Shown here one piece after another: positions 25,776 through 36,800 of a stretch of DNA of 64,000 nt. The first letter of the stretch is position 1. Every line of letters begins with the position of its first letter. The stretch is from the NCBI GenBank assembly GCA_020634155.1, contig JACKCI010000001.1, forward strand, positions 1,922,001 through 1,986,000, written 5' to 3'. A program made the position numbers and the translations under genes. Source of the DNA: Anaerolineales bacterium (GTDB lineage Bacteria; Chloroflexota; Anaerolineae; Aggregatilineales; J027). Under the pieces are notes generated by a model. It was not told where the DNA came from, searched no databases, and saw nothing but the letters and a program-made list of their open reading frames with translations.

Positions 25776-27113
25776 ATGGCACGTTTGACACTGATACTCA
25801 TAGCCGCGATGCTGCTGATGGCACTATGGGCCACCCCTAGCCGTGCGGCTGACCGCTATATCATGGTGGTTGATGCCGACGGCGCAATTGTGCCAGCGAT
25901 GGAGAACTACATCGACCGCGCTCTTGATAAAGCCGAAAAAGATGATGTAGCACTGGTCATCATCCAACTGGACACCCCCGGCGGAAGTGTGTTGACCACT
26001 GAAGAAATTATCCAGCGCATTCGGGGGGCGGAGGTACCCGTGGTGGTCTATGTTGGGCCACGTGGGGCCATGGCCGCCTCAGCCGGAGCGCTGATTACCA
26101 TGTCGGGTCATGCCGCAGCAATGGCTCCTGAAACCGTGATTGGAGCCGCCAGCCCGATTGACGGCAGTGGGAGTGATTTGAACGAAACCGCCGACAAGAA
26201 GGCCAAGGAAATCTTGACCGCCAACATGCGGAGTTTGACCGAGACCCGCCCCAGTGAGGCCCAAGCAATGGCGGTTGCCATGATTACCGACGCCGAGGCG
26301 ATTACTGCGACCGAAGCCCTTGAACTTGGCTTGATTGACTATATCGCCAGTGATATTGACGATCTGATTGCCCAGATGGATGGGGCGAGCCTGCCGTTGA
26401 GTGCCAGCAGCAGCCCCCTTGCCTTAAATGGCCTGCAAACCCGCACCGTCGAGATGAGCCTGATTGAAACCTTGCTGTTGATATTGACTGACCCGACGCT
26501 GGTCTATCTGCTGCTGAGTACGGGCATTATCCTGATTATCCTAGAGTTTCGTGCGCCGGGTGGCTGGGTAGCTGGGACACTAGGGGCCGTTATGGTGGTA
26601 CTGTCGCTCTATGGACTTGGGCAACTCCCTATCAACTATCTAGGGCTAATCTTTGTAGGACTAGCGGTGGGGCTGTTCATCATGGAGATGTCGATTCCCG
26701 GCACCCAAGGCGGCCTAACGGTAGCGGCAGCCGTCAGCCTTGCGGTGGGTGGTCTAATCATGTTCAACAACTCGGCAGTGCGACAATTTGGGGGTATCTC
26801 AGTCATTTTCATCGTAGGACAGACCATCACCCTTGCTGGATTGGGGGCGGTGGTGGGTATCTGGTTAACGCGCACGCTGAAACGCCAACCGATGCTCGGT
26901 AATCAAGGCATGTTGGGCATGGTTGGGGTAGTACGACACCCGCTCAATCCCCAAGGGCTAGTGATGGTCAATGGGGAGCGCTGGAAAGCGGAAACGGCGG
27001 ATGGCTTGTATATCGATGTAGACATCCCTGTACGGGTAGTCAAGATGAAAAATCTCGTCTTGGAGGTCGAGCCTGTTGACCCTGTAGAGATGCCGAATAA
27101 GCCCAAACACTGA
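25776..27113 (+). CDS. NfeD-family membrane-bound serine protease
   Basis: 445 residues. Signal peptide (1-24), then a ClpP-class protease domain at about 28-210: DTPGGSVLTTEEI, catalytic Ser in MAASAGALI, and a Lys within ETADKKAKEIL, fitting the Ser-Lys dyad of long NfeD proteins. Several transmembrane helices follow (about 235-365) and a C-terminal OB-fold domain ends the chain. Long NfeD proteins cut stomatin-type membrane proteins; no stomatin gene is adjacent here. A TATACT box (25740-25745) lies just upstream. Monocistronic, with an intrinsic terminator after it. Confidence 0.9.
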   Translation: MARLTLILIAAMLLMALWATPSRAADRYIMVVDADGAIVPAMENYIDRALDKAEKDDVALVIIQLDTPGGSVLTTEEIIQRIRGAEVPVVVYVGPRGAMAASAGALITMSGHAAAMAPETVIGAASPIDGSGSDLNETADKKAKEILTANMRSLTETRPSEAQAMAVAMITDAEAITATEALELGLIDYIASDIDDLIAQMDGASLPLSASSSPLALNGLQTRTVEMSLIETLLLILTDPTLVYLLLSTGIILIILEFRAPGGWVAGTLGAVMVVLSLYGLGQLPINYLGLIFVGLAVGLFIMEMSIPGTQGGLTVAAAVSLAVGGLIMFNNSAVRQFGGISVIFIVGQTITLAGLGAVVGIWLTRTLKRQPMLGNQGMLGMVGVVRHPLNPQGLVMVNGERWKAETADGLYIDVDIPVRVVKMKNLVLEVEPVDPVEMPNKPKH

Positions 27114-27132
27114 CCCTAACACGACATAATGG

Positions 27133-27161
27133 AGGACGGACATGAGCCGTCCTTTATTTTT
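27133..27161 (+). terminator. Intrinsic terminator after the NfeD gene
   Basis: Seven-bp stem AGGACGG / CCGTCCT with a 7-nt loop, then TTATTTTT. Confidence 0.88.
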
Positions 27162-27228
27162 CACACCTATGTTTATCGTTGCTCCGGTTTTCCAGTATGA
27201 TTAATGGCTAGGAAAGGAATAACCGCGC

Positions 27229-30200
27229 ATGGAAAACGTGATTCGTGGCTATGAACTGAAAGGGTTATTGGGTGAAGGCGGGTTTGGGGCGGTGTACCGT
27301 GCCTACCAAGCTGCCGTTAAGCGTGACGTAGCGCTCAAAATCATCCTTCCCGAATTTGCCAATCATCCCGAATTTATTCGCCGCTTTGAGGCTGAGGCCC
27401 AGATTGTAGCCCGCCTTGAGCATTTACATATTGTCCCTTTATATGACTTCTGGCGTGACCCCGACGGGGCTTATTTGGTCATGCGTCTCCTCAAGGGGGG
27501 CAGCCTACGCAAGCTCATCAGCAGTGGGCCAATGAATCTCGCCGACACCGTGCGAATCCTTGACCAAGTGGCGGCAGCATTGGCAACAGCCCATCGCAAT
27601 GGGGTCATCCACCGCGATATTAAACCCGACAACATCCTACTAGACGAAGAAGAAAATGCTTATCTGACCGATTTTGGGATTGCCAAAAATTTATTGGAGG
27701 CGGGCGAGGATGACGACGAGGATGAACTAACGGGTTCACCCCATTACATCTCACCCGAACAGGCTCAAGCCGAGGCAGTCTCACCCCAATCCGACATCTA
27801 CAGCTTGGGGATTGTGGTCTTTGAAATGCTGACAGGACGGGCACCCTTCGCAGGCAACACCACCATGATGGAGGTCATCCTCAAGCAGATTAATGAGCCG
27901 TTGCCACCCCTACCCTCGATTAATCCTGATGTCCCCAGTGAAGTCGATAGCGTCATCCAACGCGCCACTGATAAAGACCCCGCCATCCGCTATCCTGACG
28001 TGATTAGTTTTGCGCGGGCGTTTCGGGCAGCTATACCCGGCCTTGCAGCGGTTCCCATACGGGATATTGGCAAAGCTGAAACACTTGAAATCCCCATTGA
28101 GGAAGATGGGGTTGATACTATCATCCTCAAGACCTTGGTGGAGCCGAGCATTGGCAACCCCTATAAAGGGCTACGACCTTTTGAGGAAGCCGACGCGAGC
28201 GACTTCTATGGACGGTCGGTGCTGGTCGAGCGTTTGTTGACACATATCAAGGCACACCGCTTTCTCGCAGTCATTGGCCCTAGCGGGAGTGGTAAATCCA
28301 GCGCAGTCAAGGCCGGATTGGTGCCAACCCTCCGTAAAGAGACGCAGTGGTTTATTTGTGAGATGGTGCCGGGCAGCAACCCCTATCAAGAGCTAGAATC
28401 GACCTTATTAAGCGTCGCAAGTGGGCGGCACCCCAATTTACTCGAAAAATTGAAACTGAATGAGAACGGCCTATTAGAGGCAGTAGGGCGTATTTTGCCC
28501 AATGATGACTCCGAGTTACTGTTGGTCATTGACCAATTTGAGGAAGTCTTTACCCAAAGCGATGATGAAGCCAGCCGCGCCCATTTCCTCAACTGCCTGC
28601 TGGTCGCCGCCTCCAACCATGCCAGCCGCCTTCGCTTGGTGATTACGATGCGAGCCGACTTCTTTGACCGCCCGCTACAATATCCCGGCTTTGGGGAGTT
28701 GATTCGCACCCGTAGCGAGGTTGTGTTGCCCCTGAGCCGTGAGGAAATGGAGGAGGCCATCATCGGGCCAGCCGCCCATGTGGGTATCAGTGTTGAAGCC
28801 GCGTTGGTATCAGCGATTGTCACTGAAGTCAGCGAGCAACCGGGCGCTCTGCCATTGCTGCAATATGCCCTAACCGAGGTCTTTGAACGGCGCAAGGGCA
28901 AGAACCTCACCATTGCGGCTTATCAAGAATCAGGCGGAGTGCTAGGAGCTTTGGCACGGCGGGCTGAGGAGCTATACATCCAGTTGGGCGCGGCTGAACA
29001 GGAATTGGTGCGGCAAATCTTCCTGCGCTTGGTGACCTTGGGCGAAGGCACCGAGGACACCCGACGCCGTGTATTACAGGCCGACTTGATGTCGATTGGG
29101 GATGAAGCCGCCAACAGCGTGATTGACCTGTATAGCCGTTATCGTCTACTCACCTTTGACAACGACCCTGTGACCCGTGACCCCACTGTTGAGGTCGCCC
29201 ACGAGGCCCTCATCCGCCAATGGCAACGCTTGCGGGGCTGGTTAGATGATAACCGCGATGATGTGCGGGTGCAGCAACGGCTGGCGCAGGCCACCCAAGA
29301 ATGGCTTAGAAGCGGGCGCGATAGTAGCTTCCTCGCCAGTGGTACCCGATTGCAGCAATTCCAGACCTTACTGGAAGCGGGCAATCTGACCCTCAGCGAC
29401 GAGGAAACAGCCTATACCCACACCAGCCTTGCCGAGCGTGACCGCTTAATAGCTGAAGACGAGGCCCGCCGTGCGCGTGAGTTGGCGCTAGAACGCCGTA
29501 ACCGTCGTATCTTGACAGCCTTGGTGGGCGTCTTTGTAGTGGCGGCAGTGGTGGCCTCCATTCTCGCAGTGGTGGCATTGACAGCACGCGGAGAAGCGGT
29601 CGAGGCACGGGATGCCGCCGAGCAAAATGAAGCCACCGCTATCGCCGAGTCATACTTGCGGGCAACGGCGGAAAATCAGGCCGTCGATCAGCGCAATATC
29701 GCCCTAACGGATTCTTCGCGCCTGATGTCGATTATCTCGCGGGAACAACTCGATAAAGACCCCGTAGCCAGTCTGCTGTTGGCGTTGCGGGCGCTGCCCA
29801 GTGGGGACAACCCGCGTCCCTATACCCCCCAAGCCGAGTTCGCCCTAACCCAAGGGGTACAGGCCAGCCTTGAACGGGCCTTTCTCGACCCCTTTGGCAT
29901 GACTTCTATCACAACAGTAGCGGCTCAAGGTGAGCAGTTGGCAATTGCGGGACAGGGCCTACTCATCACCGATATGACCCTCAGCAACAGCACCGAACTG
30001 GAAGGGCATAGCAGCACGGTACAAGGCATCCAATGGCTGACAGATGGGCAATTGTTGAGTTATGACAGTGGACAGGTCATTATCTGGGATGGGGCCGCCA
30101 TCCAATACAGCCAGACCAGCGAAGAAGCGTTGACTTGTGCAACCAGCAACGGGGCATTAGTAGCGCTATGTAGCGGAACCACTGTGCGGGTCTGGGAGCC

Positions 30201-32079
30201 AAGCGCCAATAGCACCACCCAACTACGCCCCTTTGAAACACCTGTCGTTGGGGCGGCATGGTCACCAGATGGGGCATGGCTCGCGGCATGGGATAGCACG
30301 CTGTTATTGGTATGGAATCCCGGCACCGAGGAAACATTGACGCTTACGCCTGCTGATGTGGGGCATACCATTGAACACATAGCGTGGTCGGCCACTGGTG
30401 CGGGCCTTGCTATCGCCTTGAGTGATTTCACGGCCAGTTATTGGAATATGACCGATGACCCCATCCGCTTGGAAGGGCATACCCAAGTCATTGACGGTGT
30501 GCAGTTTATCGATGCGGAGCGCTTTATCACATGGGGGGATGATGGCCTAGCGCGGGTGTGGTCGATTACGGATGGCAGCGTGGTCACGCTTGGGTCGGGT
30601 ACGTCAGCGATTAACGGAATCGGATTGGCTCCCAGTGCTGCGAGTGTCTTGGTGTGGCAGAACGATGGGAGCGCGGCGATTTATGACCTTGCATCCGGCA
30701 GCCGTCTCGCCAGTTTGCAGGGTCAAGAGGCCAATATCCTCAATGCGGCATGGCTCAATGATGACATCGTGGCAACCACCGATATTAGCTTCGGGATTCG
30801 GGTTTGGAATGCCGTTGATGGTAGCTTGGCGACCAGCCTCTATGGGCATATCAACCGCATCAAAGGGCTGCTGTGGCAAGACGAGCGCCACCTGATTAGC
30901 TATAGCCAAGATGGAACCGTGCGCCAATGGGAGATCTTCAGCGAGAATGGGCTACCCCTTGGCACGGGCCTGCTCTATGACTATGGTGGGCCGCGGGGCT
31001 ATCTGGATTATGCACGCTGGCTGGATGAAACGACGGTTATCACGACTGGACAAGATGGCATCCCGCGCCGCTGGAATTTGGCAACAGGCGAGGTACTTGA
31101 ATTGCCGAACCCTGAGCGCTTGCGGTGGCGGGCGGTGTGGAGTCCCGACGGGTCGCAGGTCTTGACTTATGTCGATAATGGCGTGGGTCAAGTCTGGGAT
31201 TTTGAGAGCCAAGCCGAACTGTATAACATCCCTGACCCCATCCCAGCTAATGGTGCCTTCTGGACAGAAATCGGCTTATTCGTGAGTTATGCCGAGGGGG
31301 ACGTGGTGTGGCATGATGGCGAGACAGGTCAAGTGCAAGCCACCCTGACAGGCCACACGAGCCAACTCAATGACGTTGCTTACCATGCCGAGCGCCAAGT
31401 GCTGGCAACGGCGGGTTCTGATAACACCATCCGACTATGGAGCCTCCCCGCTAATCCGCAAGGGCAGGAACTAACGGCGCGTGTCACGATGGACACCGAA
31501 CAGCGCCAACCCCTGCGCGTGACATGGAACGAGGCAGGCACCCAACTCCTCAGCGGGGGCTTCAATGGTGATGTCAACATTTGGAATGCCCAGAACGGCG
31601 AGCGAATCTTGTTTCTAACGGGCAATCGTGAATTTCCCGTGCGGGATAAGGTGCGCTATAGCCCCGATGAACGCTATATTGCCGCCGCTATCGAAGATGA
31701 GATTTTCGTGTGGGATACCGAGGGGAACCTTGTCTTCCGTGTGAATGAGGTTGGCGGTACCCAAGGCGTGGCGTGGACAATCCAAAATGATCGCCTGCGC
31801 TTACTGACATGGGGCCATAGCGGGTTGTTGCGGCTGTGGGATATACCCGATGGCGTCGAAGTGCTACGACATCAAGATAATAATGTAATTCTGTCCGCAT
31901 CCTTCAATGCGGATGGCACCGAAATCTTAAGCGTAGGTCGCAATGGGCGGGTACGGGTCTGGCAAGCATGGCCGAACTTGGAGGCGCTCATTCAAACCGT
32001 ACAGGGCTGCTGCCTCACTCGCCCACTCTCAGCCGCCCAACAAGAGCAATTCAATATTATGGTATCAAATACCCCATAA
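27229..32079 (+). CDS. Ser/Thr protein kinase - STAND NTPase - WD40 propeller protein
   Basis: 1616 residues in one chain. A Hanks-type kinase at about 7-265 has the glycine loop GEGGFGAVY, Lys37, HRDIKPDN (Asp130) and DFG (148-150), all intact. A STAND-type NTPase follows at about 305-690, with Walker A GPSGSGKSS (350-358) and Walker B LLLVIDQFEE (430-439). A transmembrane helix lies near 759-783, then a coiled-coil stretch, and WD40 repeats from about 850 to 1600, probably two propellers. Topology would place kinase and NTPase in the cytoplasm and the propeller outside. It should sense an external ligand and phosphorylate cytoplasmic targets. AGGAAAGGAA precedes the start; the next gene begins 18 bp downstream. 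Confidence 0.92.
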   Translation: MENVIRGYELKGLLGEGGFGAVYRAYQAAVKRDVALKIILPEFANHPEFIRRFEAEAQIVARLEHLHIVPLYDFWRDPDGAYLVMRLLKGGSLRKLISSGPMNLADTVRILDQVAAALATAHRNGVIHRDIKPDNILLDEEENAYLTDFGIAKNLLEAGEDDDEDELTGSPHYISPEQAQAEAVSPQSDIYSLGIVVFEMLTGRAPFAGNTTMMEVILKQINEPLPPLPSINPDVPSEVDSVIQRATDKDPAIRYPDVISFARAFRAAIPGLAAVPIRDIGKAETLEIPIEEDGVDTIILKTLVEPSIGNPYKGLRPFEEADASDFYGRSVLVERLLTHIKAHRFLAVIGPSGSGKSSAVKAGLVPTLRKETQWFICEMVPGSNPYQELESTLLSVASGRHPNLLEKLKLNENGLLEAVGRILPNDDSELLLVIDQFEEVFTQSDDEASRAHFLNCLLVAASNHASRLRLVITMRADFFDRPLQYPGFGELIRTRSEVVLPLSREEMEEAIIGPAAHVGISVEAALVSAIVTEVSEQPGALPLLQYALTEVFERRKGKNLTIAAYQESGGVLGALARRAEELYIQLGAAEQELVRQIFLRLVTLGEGTEDTRRRVLQADLMSIGDEAANSVIDLYSRYRLLTFDNDPVTRDPTVEVAHEALIRQWQRLRGWLDDNRDDVRVQQRLAQATQEWLRSGRDSSFLASGTRLQQFQTLLEAGNLTLSDEETAYTHTSLAERDRLIAEDEARRARELALERRNRRILTALVGVFVVAAVVASILAVVALTARGEAVEARDAAEQNEATAIAESYLRATAENQAVDQRNIALTDSSRLMSIISREQLDKDPVASLLLALRALPSGDNPRPYTPQAEFALTQGVQASLERAFLDPFGMTSITTVAAQGEQLAIAGQGLLITDMTLSNSTELEGHSSTVQGIQWLTDGQLLSYDSGQVIIWDGAAIQYSQTSEEALTCATSNGALVALCSGTTVRVWEPSANSTTQLRPFETPVVGAAWSPDGAWLAAWDSTLLLVWNPGTEETLTLTPADVGHTIEHIAWSATGAGLAIALSDFTASYWNMTDDPIRLEGHTQVIDGVQFIDAERFITWGDDGLARVWSITDGSVVTLGSGTSAINGIGLAPSAASVLVWQNDGSAAIYDLASGSRLASLQGQEANILNAAWLNDDIVATTDISFGIRVWNAVDGSLATSLYGHINRIKGLLWQDERHLISYSQDGTVRQWEIFSENGLPLGTGLLYDYGGPRGYLDYARWLDETTVITTGQDGIPRRWNLATGEVLELPNPERLRWRAVWSPDGSQVLTYVDNGVGQVWDFESQAELYNIPDPIPANGAFWTEIGLFVSYAEGDVVWHDGETGQVQATLTGHTSQLNDVAYHAERQVLATAGSDNTIRLWSLPANPQGQELTARVTMDTEQRQPLRVTWNEAGTQLLSGGFNGDVNIWNAQNGERILFLTGNREFPVRDKVRYSPDERYIAAAIEDEIFVWDTEGNLVFRVNEVGGTQGVAWTIQNDRLRLLTWGHSGLLRLWDIPDGVEVLRHQDNNVILSASFNADGTEILSVGRNGRVRVWQAWPNLEALIQTVQGCCLTRPLSAAQQEQFNIMVSNTP

Positions 32080-32097
32080 GAGATAAGGAATATCCTG

Positions 32098-33822
32098 ATG
32101 CGTAAAACACATTTTGGTCTATTGTTCGGCATTCTGATGCTAATGGTGCTTGCCAAGCCGACTACATCGTTGCCTACCACCCTAGCCCAAGATGATACAG
32201 CCACTTGCGACACCCTTATTCAACAAGCCATTGCTGAGATTGCCAGCGTCTGTAGCGGTATTGGGCGCAATGAAGCCTGTTTTGGCAATGGCCCAGTTAG
32301 CACCATATTGCGGGATGATAGCTACTTCTTCGATGCTCCCGGCGATATTATCCCCGTAGACATCATCGAGACCCTCATCACCCGCCCCGCCGACCCGGAG
32401 AGTGGCGAATGGGGCATAGTGTTGATGGATATTCAAGCCGACTTGCCCGATAGCAGCAACGGGTCAGTGCGGCTGCTGTTTTATGGCGGGGTCACAGTTG
32501 ATAATCAAGTGGAAGCCTCCGCCACTATACCAACCTGTACCCTGAGCAACACCACCGCCAACAATATCAACATCCGTTCTGGCCCCGATACCAGCTTCAG
32601 TGCGGTGGATATTTTTGATGGAGGCACAGAACTAACGGCCATTGGGCGCAATGAAGCCAGCACATGGTACTATACAGCGCGGGGTTGGGTAGCCGCATCA
32701 GTAGTCGATACCGATTGTGACATAGCGAGTCTCAACGTTACAACAGGCGAAGATGCGATTGTGGCAACGGCTCCCATGCAGGCTTTCACTGTACAAATGA
32801 CTGATGACGCCACCTGTCAGTCGGCTCCAGCAGGGCTACTCATTCAATCACCCAAGGGGAAGACCGCTAATCTCGTTATCAACAACGTGGAACTGAGCGT
32901 CGGCAGTACGGCCTATATCACGCTACGGCAGGACAATGACCGCCTAACCATCAGCAACCTCGAAGGCAATGTTAAAGTCACCTCAGCCGACACCACGCGG
33001 GCCGTGCGCCCCGGCAATCAAACCACTGTGCGCTTCAATGATGAAGGTGAAGCCAGCCGCCCTAGCCCAACCAGTAATATCATGGGCGAAACACTGTACG
33101 TGGATTTTGAGGTATGGGATGAGGTCGTCGAGACCGACGAGTTCACTGATTTCTTCGCGGTCTGTTATGATGATGCCACAGGCGACTATGACCAAGATTG
33201 TCTCGATAGCCTGTACGCTGACCCGTATAGCTTCTGTGCCGACCCCGACACGGGTGAAGTCGATGAAGCGTGCCTTGAGGAATACTACACCGACCCTTAT
33301 GATATTTGCTATGACGAGGAGTTGGGGGATTATGATGAAGCGTGTCTGGATAAAGTCTTTAGCGACCCCTTTGAGGTATGTTACGACCCCGAAACGGACA
33401 CTTATGACGACTCTTGTATAGAGGAATATGATTCGTACTATGATGAATGCTATGACTCCGATACCGGATTCTACGATGAAGCGTGTCTGGACGGGCTATT
33501 GGATGATCTCGATGTTGATAGCGACGGGGACGGCCTAACCGACGACGAAGACTTCTGCCCCTTCGAGTATGGCAACTTTGAGAATGACGGTTGTCCTGAA
33601 GACGAAGGCAGTGTCGATAGTGATGGGGATGGATTAACTGATGATGAGGATTTCTGCCCCTTTGAGTACGGGGATTTTGAGAATGACGGCTGTCCTCAAG
33701 ATGAGGGCAGTGTCGATAGTGATGGGGACGGATTAACCGATGATGAGGATTTCTGCCCCTTTGAATTTGGCTCCACTGACAATGGTGGCTGCCCTGACAA
33801 TGAACCAGAAGAAGAGGAGTAA
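32098..33822 (+). CDS. Secreted SH3b/FecR-like protein with Cys-Asp repeats and type-3-like calcium repeats
   Basis: 574 residues. Signal peptide to about 30, an N-domain at 37-140 shared with the next gene, an SH3b domain at about 148-205 and a FecR-like region at about 222-315. Then come five ~24-residue units at about 351-470, each with a CYDxxTGxYDxxCL-like core (two Cys and several acidic residues). Three ~34-residue units at 473-565 follow, built on DSDGDGLTDDEDFCP and NDGCP, as in thrombospondin type-3/calcium-binding repeats. The C-terminus is acidic (EPEEEE). It should bind calcium outside the cell. It probably shares a transcript with the kinase gene 18 bp upstream. Confidence 0.8.
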   Translation: MRKTHFGLLFGILMLMVLAKPTTSLPTTLAQDDTATCDTLIQQAIAEIASVCSGIGRNEACFGNGPVSTILRDDSYFFDAPGDIIPVDIIETLITRPADPESGEWGIVLMDIQADLPDSSNGSVRLLFYGGVTVDNQVEASATIPTCTLSNTTANNINIRSGPDTSFSAVDIFDGGTELTAIGRNEASTWYYTARGWVAASVVDTDCDIASLNVTTGEDAIVATAPMQAFTVQMTDDATCQSAPAGLLIQSPKGKTANLVINNVELSVGSTAYITLRQDNDRLTISNLEGNVKVTSADTTRAVRPGNQTTVRFNDEGEASRPSPTSNIMGETLYVDFEVWDEVVETDEFTDFFAVCYDDATGDYDQDCLDSLYADPYSFCADPDTGEVDEACLEEYYTDPYDICYDEELGDYDEACLDKVFSDPFEVCYDPETDTYDDSCIEEYDSYYDECYDSDTGFYDEACLDGLLDDLDVDSDGDGLTDDEDFCPFEYGNFENDGCPEDEGSVDSDGDGLTDDEDFCPFEYGDFENDGCPQDEGSVDSDGDGLTDDEDFCPFEFGSTDNGGCPDNEPEEEE

Positions 33823-33878
33823 ATCTCACCCTTGCTCTATGCTACAATAGTGGAATACATGAGACGAAAGGATTCTCC

Positions 33879-36800
33879 ATGCCGCGTTATTTGAGGCTAT
33901 CATTCCTGTTTCTATTCATTATGCTCGCGGCCTTTACAGCACAATCAGAACTTACACCCAATCCCCAACCCGCCCCCGTCCTAGCACAAGCTGGTGGCAC
34001 CTGCGATACGTTGGTGAATGAGGCGCTAGAGTTAGTAGCGAACAACTGCGTTTCACTGGGTCGCAATGAGGTGTGCTATGGGCATGCAACGGTAAGTGCG
34101 ACACTCAACGACGACAGCTATTTCTTTGATGTCTCCGGCGACATCATCCCTGTAACAGCCCTTGAGGCCATGATTACCCGCCCTGCTGACCCAGAAACAG
34201 GCGATTGGGGTATTGTCTTGATGGATATTCAGGCCGACCTGCCCGATGCCAACGACGGGATGCGGATTGTGCTGTTTGGTGGGGTTGAGCTTGAACCAGT
34301 CGTGACAGCGACAGCCGATGTCCCCACCTGCACCTTCACCAACACCAGCAATGGTAACTTCAACATGCGGACTGGCCCCGGTCAATCCTTCCCAATTGTG
34401 GATGTTTTAGACCGTGATGCCTCAGTAGAGGTCTATGGCATAACTTCCAATGGGCGTTGGGTACGTTCAGCGCGAGGGTGGGTCTTCGCGGAAGAAGGCA
34501 CCCTTGAATGCGGTGGGGATGACTTGCTGGTGATGGACAATGCCGAAGATGCCTATGTCGCCCCCATGCAGTCCTTCACACTGCGGATGGATGAAGATGC
34601 GCTCTGTCAAGCGGCTCCGTCGGGCCTGCTGATTCAAACCCCTACGGGTGAGACCGCCAACTTGATGGTCAATAATGTGCAGATGCGGGTCGGGAGTACG
34701 GCCTTCTTGACCGTTAATCAAGCCCAAACCTGCCAAACTGTTGCCAATATAGACGGGCATGTGAACGTGACGGATGAAGTTCTCTTGCCCAAAGGCGCTC
34801 AATTGACACTGCCCTTAACTGATGATGCCAGTGATTGCCCCGGCGCAGGCAAGGTTGAACCGATTAGCGGCCCCATCCTTGAACTGGCAGCATCGCTACC
34901 CACCCAATTGCCGGAACCCGTCGATATTCCGGAGCCTTGGGTGCCAGTCCCACCAACCGTTGATTTTAGCGCGGCGAACGAGAGCATCACCTTTGGGGAA
35001 TGCACCACCCTGTCATGGGAAATCACAGATGCAATGGAAGCCTATCTCGACGGCGAATTAGCGCCCTTCATCAATACCTTGGAAGTCTGCCCCGAAGAGA
35101 CAACCACCTATGAATTGCAGGCGGTAGCGCTCACCGATGACCCTGCTGTCACTAGCGAAGTCACGGTTGAGGTGTTACTGCCCGAAGGTCTGGCGATGGA
35201 TTTCTATGCCGAGCCAACCACCCTACACCCCGGCGAATGCTCGACGCTGTATTGGGATACGGCTGGGGCCACTCAAGTCTTCTTTGATATGGGTTTGGGC
35301 AATGAGGCTGTCAGTGCGACAGGCAATCGAACCCTGTGCTTTGACTTAGCAGGCACCTATGCCTATGCACTGGAGGCGTTGGCACCAAGTGGGGATAGTG
35401 TGCGGCGCACTGCTATTGTAGAGGTCAACCCCTTCCCTGAAGTGACCTTTACCGCTACGCCCACCTTGATTGCCCTCAGTGATTGCGCCACATTGAATTG
35501 GACAACACTATATGCCGCCGAGGTCTATTTGGAAGGCGACCCCGTTGCAGAAAATGGCAGCCGTAGCGTTTGCCCCGGACGCACGGGCATCACCACCTAT
35601 ACCCTTGATGTGGTCTCCGAAAGCGACCAACCCTTCTCGTATACAGTGGATGTGGATGTGGTCATTGGCGAGGTGTTGTTGACCTTGAATGCCAACCCCA
35701 CTACCCTATTGACGGGTGAATGCACAACCGTCACATGGACTAGCCAATATGCCCAACTGGTGTATCTGAACACGGGTGGGGGCGAGGTACCCGTTGCCCT
35801 CAACGGTTCGACCTCGGTCTGCCATAGCAACCCCGGCACCAAGACCTACACCCTGCGCGGCATCTCATTTGTGGGGCAAAGTTTCACCACTTCGACCACT
35901 GCTGAGGTAATGGCCTTCAATAGCTTCACGGCTACCCCTAATGAGGTACTCGTCGGTGGCGAGATTGTGCTGGCATGGGATGTCGCCAATGCCACCTTGG
36001 TTGAGTTGAACACAGGCGCGGGCTTTATAGCGGTTGCCAGTAGTGGGAACCAAAGCGTGTTCCCGGCTACGGCTGGCTTGAAGACCTACAGTCTACGGGC
36101 CACCAGTCCCCTCGGCGGCACCCGCACCACAACTGTGACCGCCAATGTCTATAACAATCCAGTGGTCAATAGCTTTAGCGCCAGCCCCAACGCCGTCGCA
36201 ACAGGCAGTTGTACTACCGTCAGTTGGAATGTCAGCGATGCCGAGTTTGTGTATATCAACTTTGGCAGTGGCGAGGTACCCGTTGCCACGAGTGGCAGCC
36301 AGCAAGATTGCCCCGGCGCAGCAGGCACCAAGACCTATGACTTACGAGCGGTCAGCTTCCTCGGTGTTGATTTCTTCGGCTCGACTGATATTGAGGTCTT
36401 AGCCATCACCTTCAGCACCAGCCCCAGCCAAGTCTATGTCGGAAATGGCACGACCATTAGCTGGAATGTGACGGGCAATGTCTCAGCAGTGGCGCTCAAT
36501 GTGGGGTCGGGCTTTAATCCGGTAGCTAACCCCGGCAGTGCCCCGCGAGTTGAGGCCAGCGCAGGCACCTATACCTATACCTTACAGGCCACGGCCTCCA
36601 ATGGAACAAATGTGATCAAGACGACCACCCTACAGGTCTTTAGTACACCAACCATCAACAGCTTCAGCGCCAGCCCCATTGCGGTCTTGGCAGGAAACTG
36701 CACAACGGTCAGTTGGAATGTCACAAATGCCAGCGCGGTCTTTATCAACTTTGGCGCGGGCGAAGTACCCGTCGCCGCCAGTGGTAGCCAGCAAGATTGC

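Noticed and set aside
33359..33829. His/Arg-rich minus-strand frame
   Set aside because: Complement of the Asp/Gly calcium repeats; no independent evidence.
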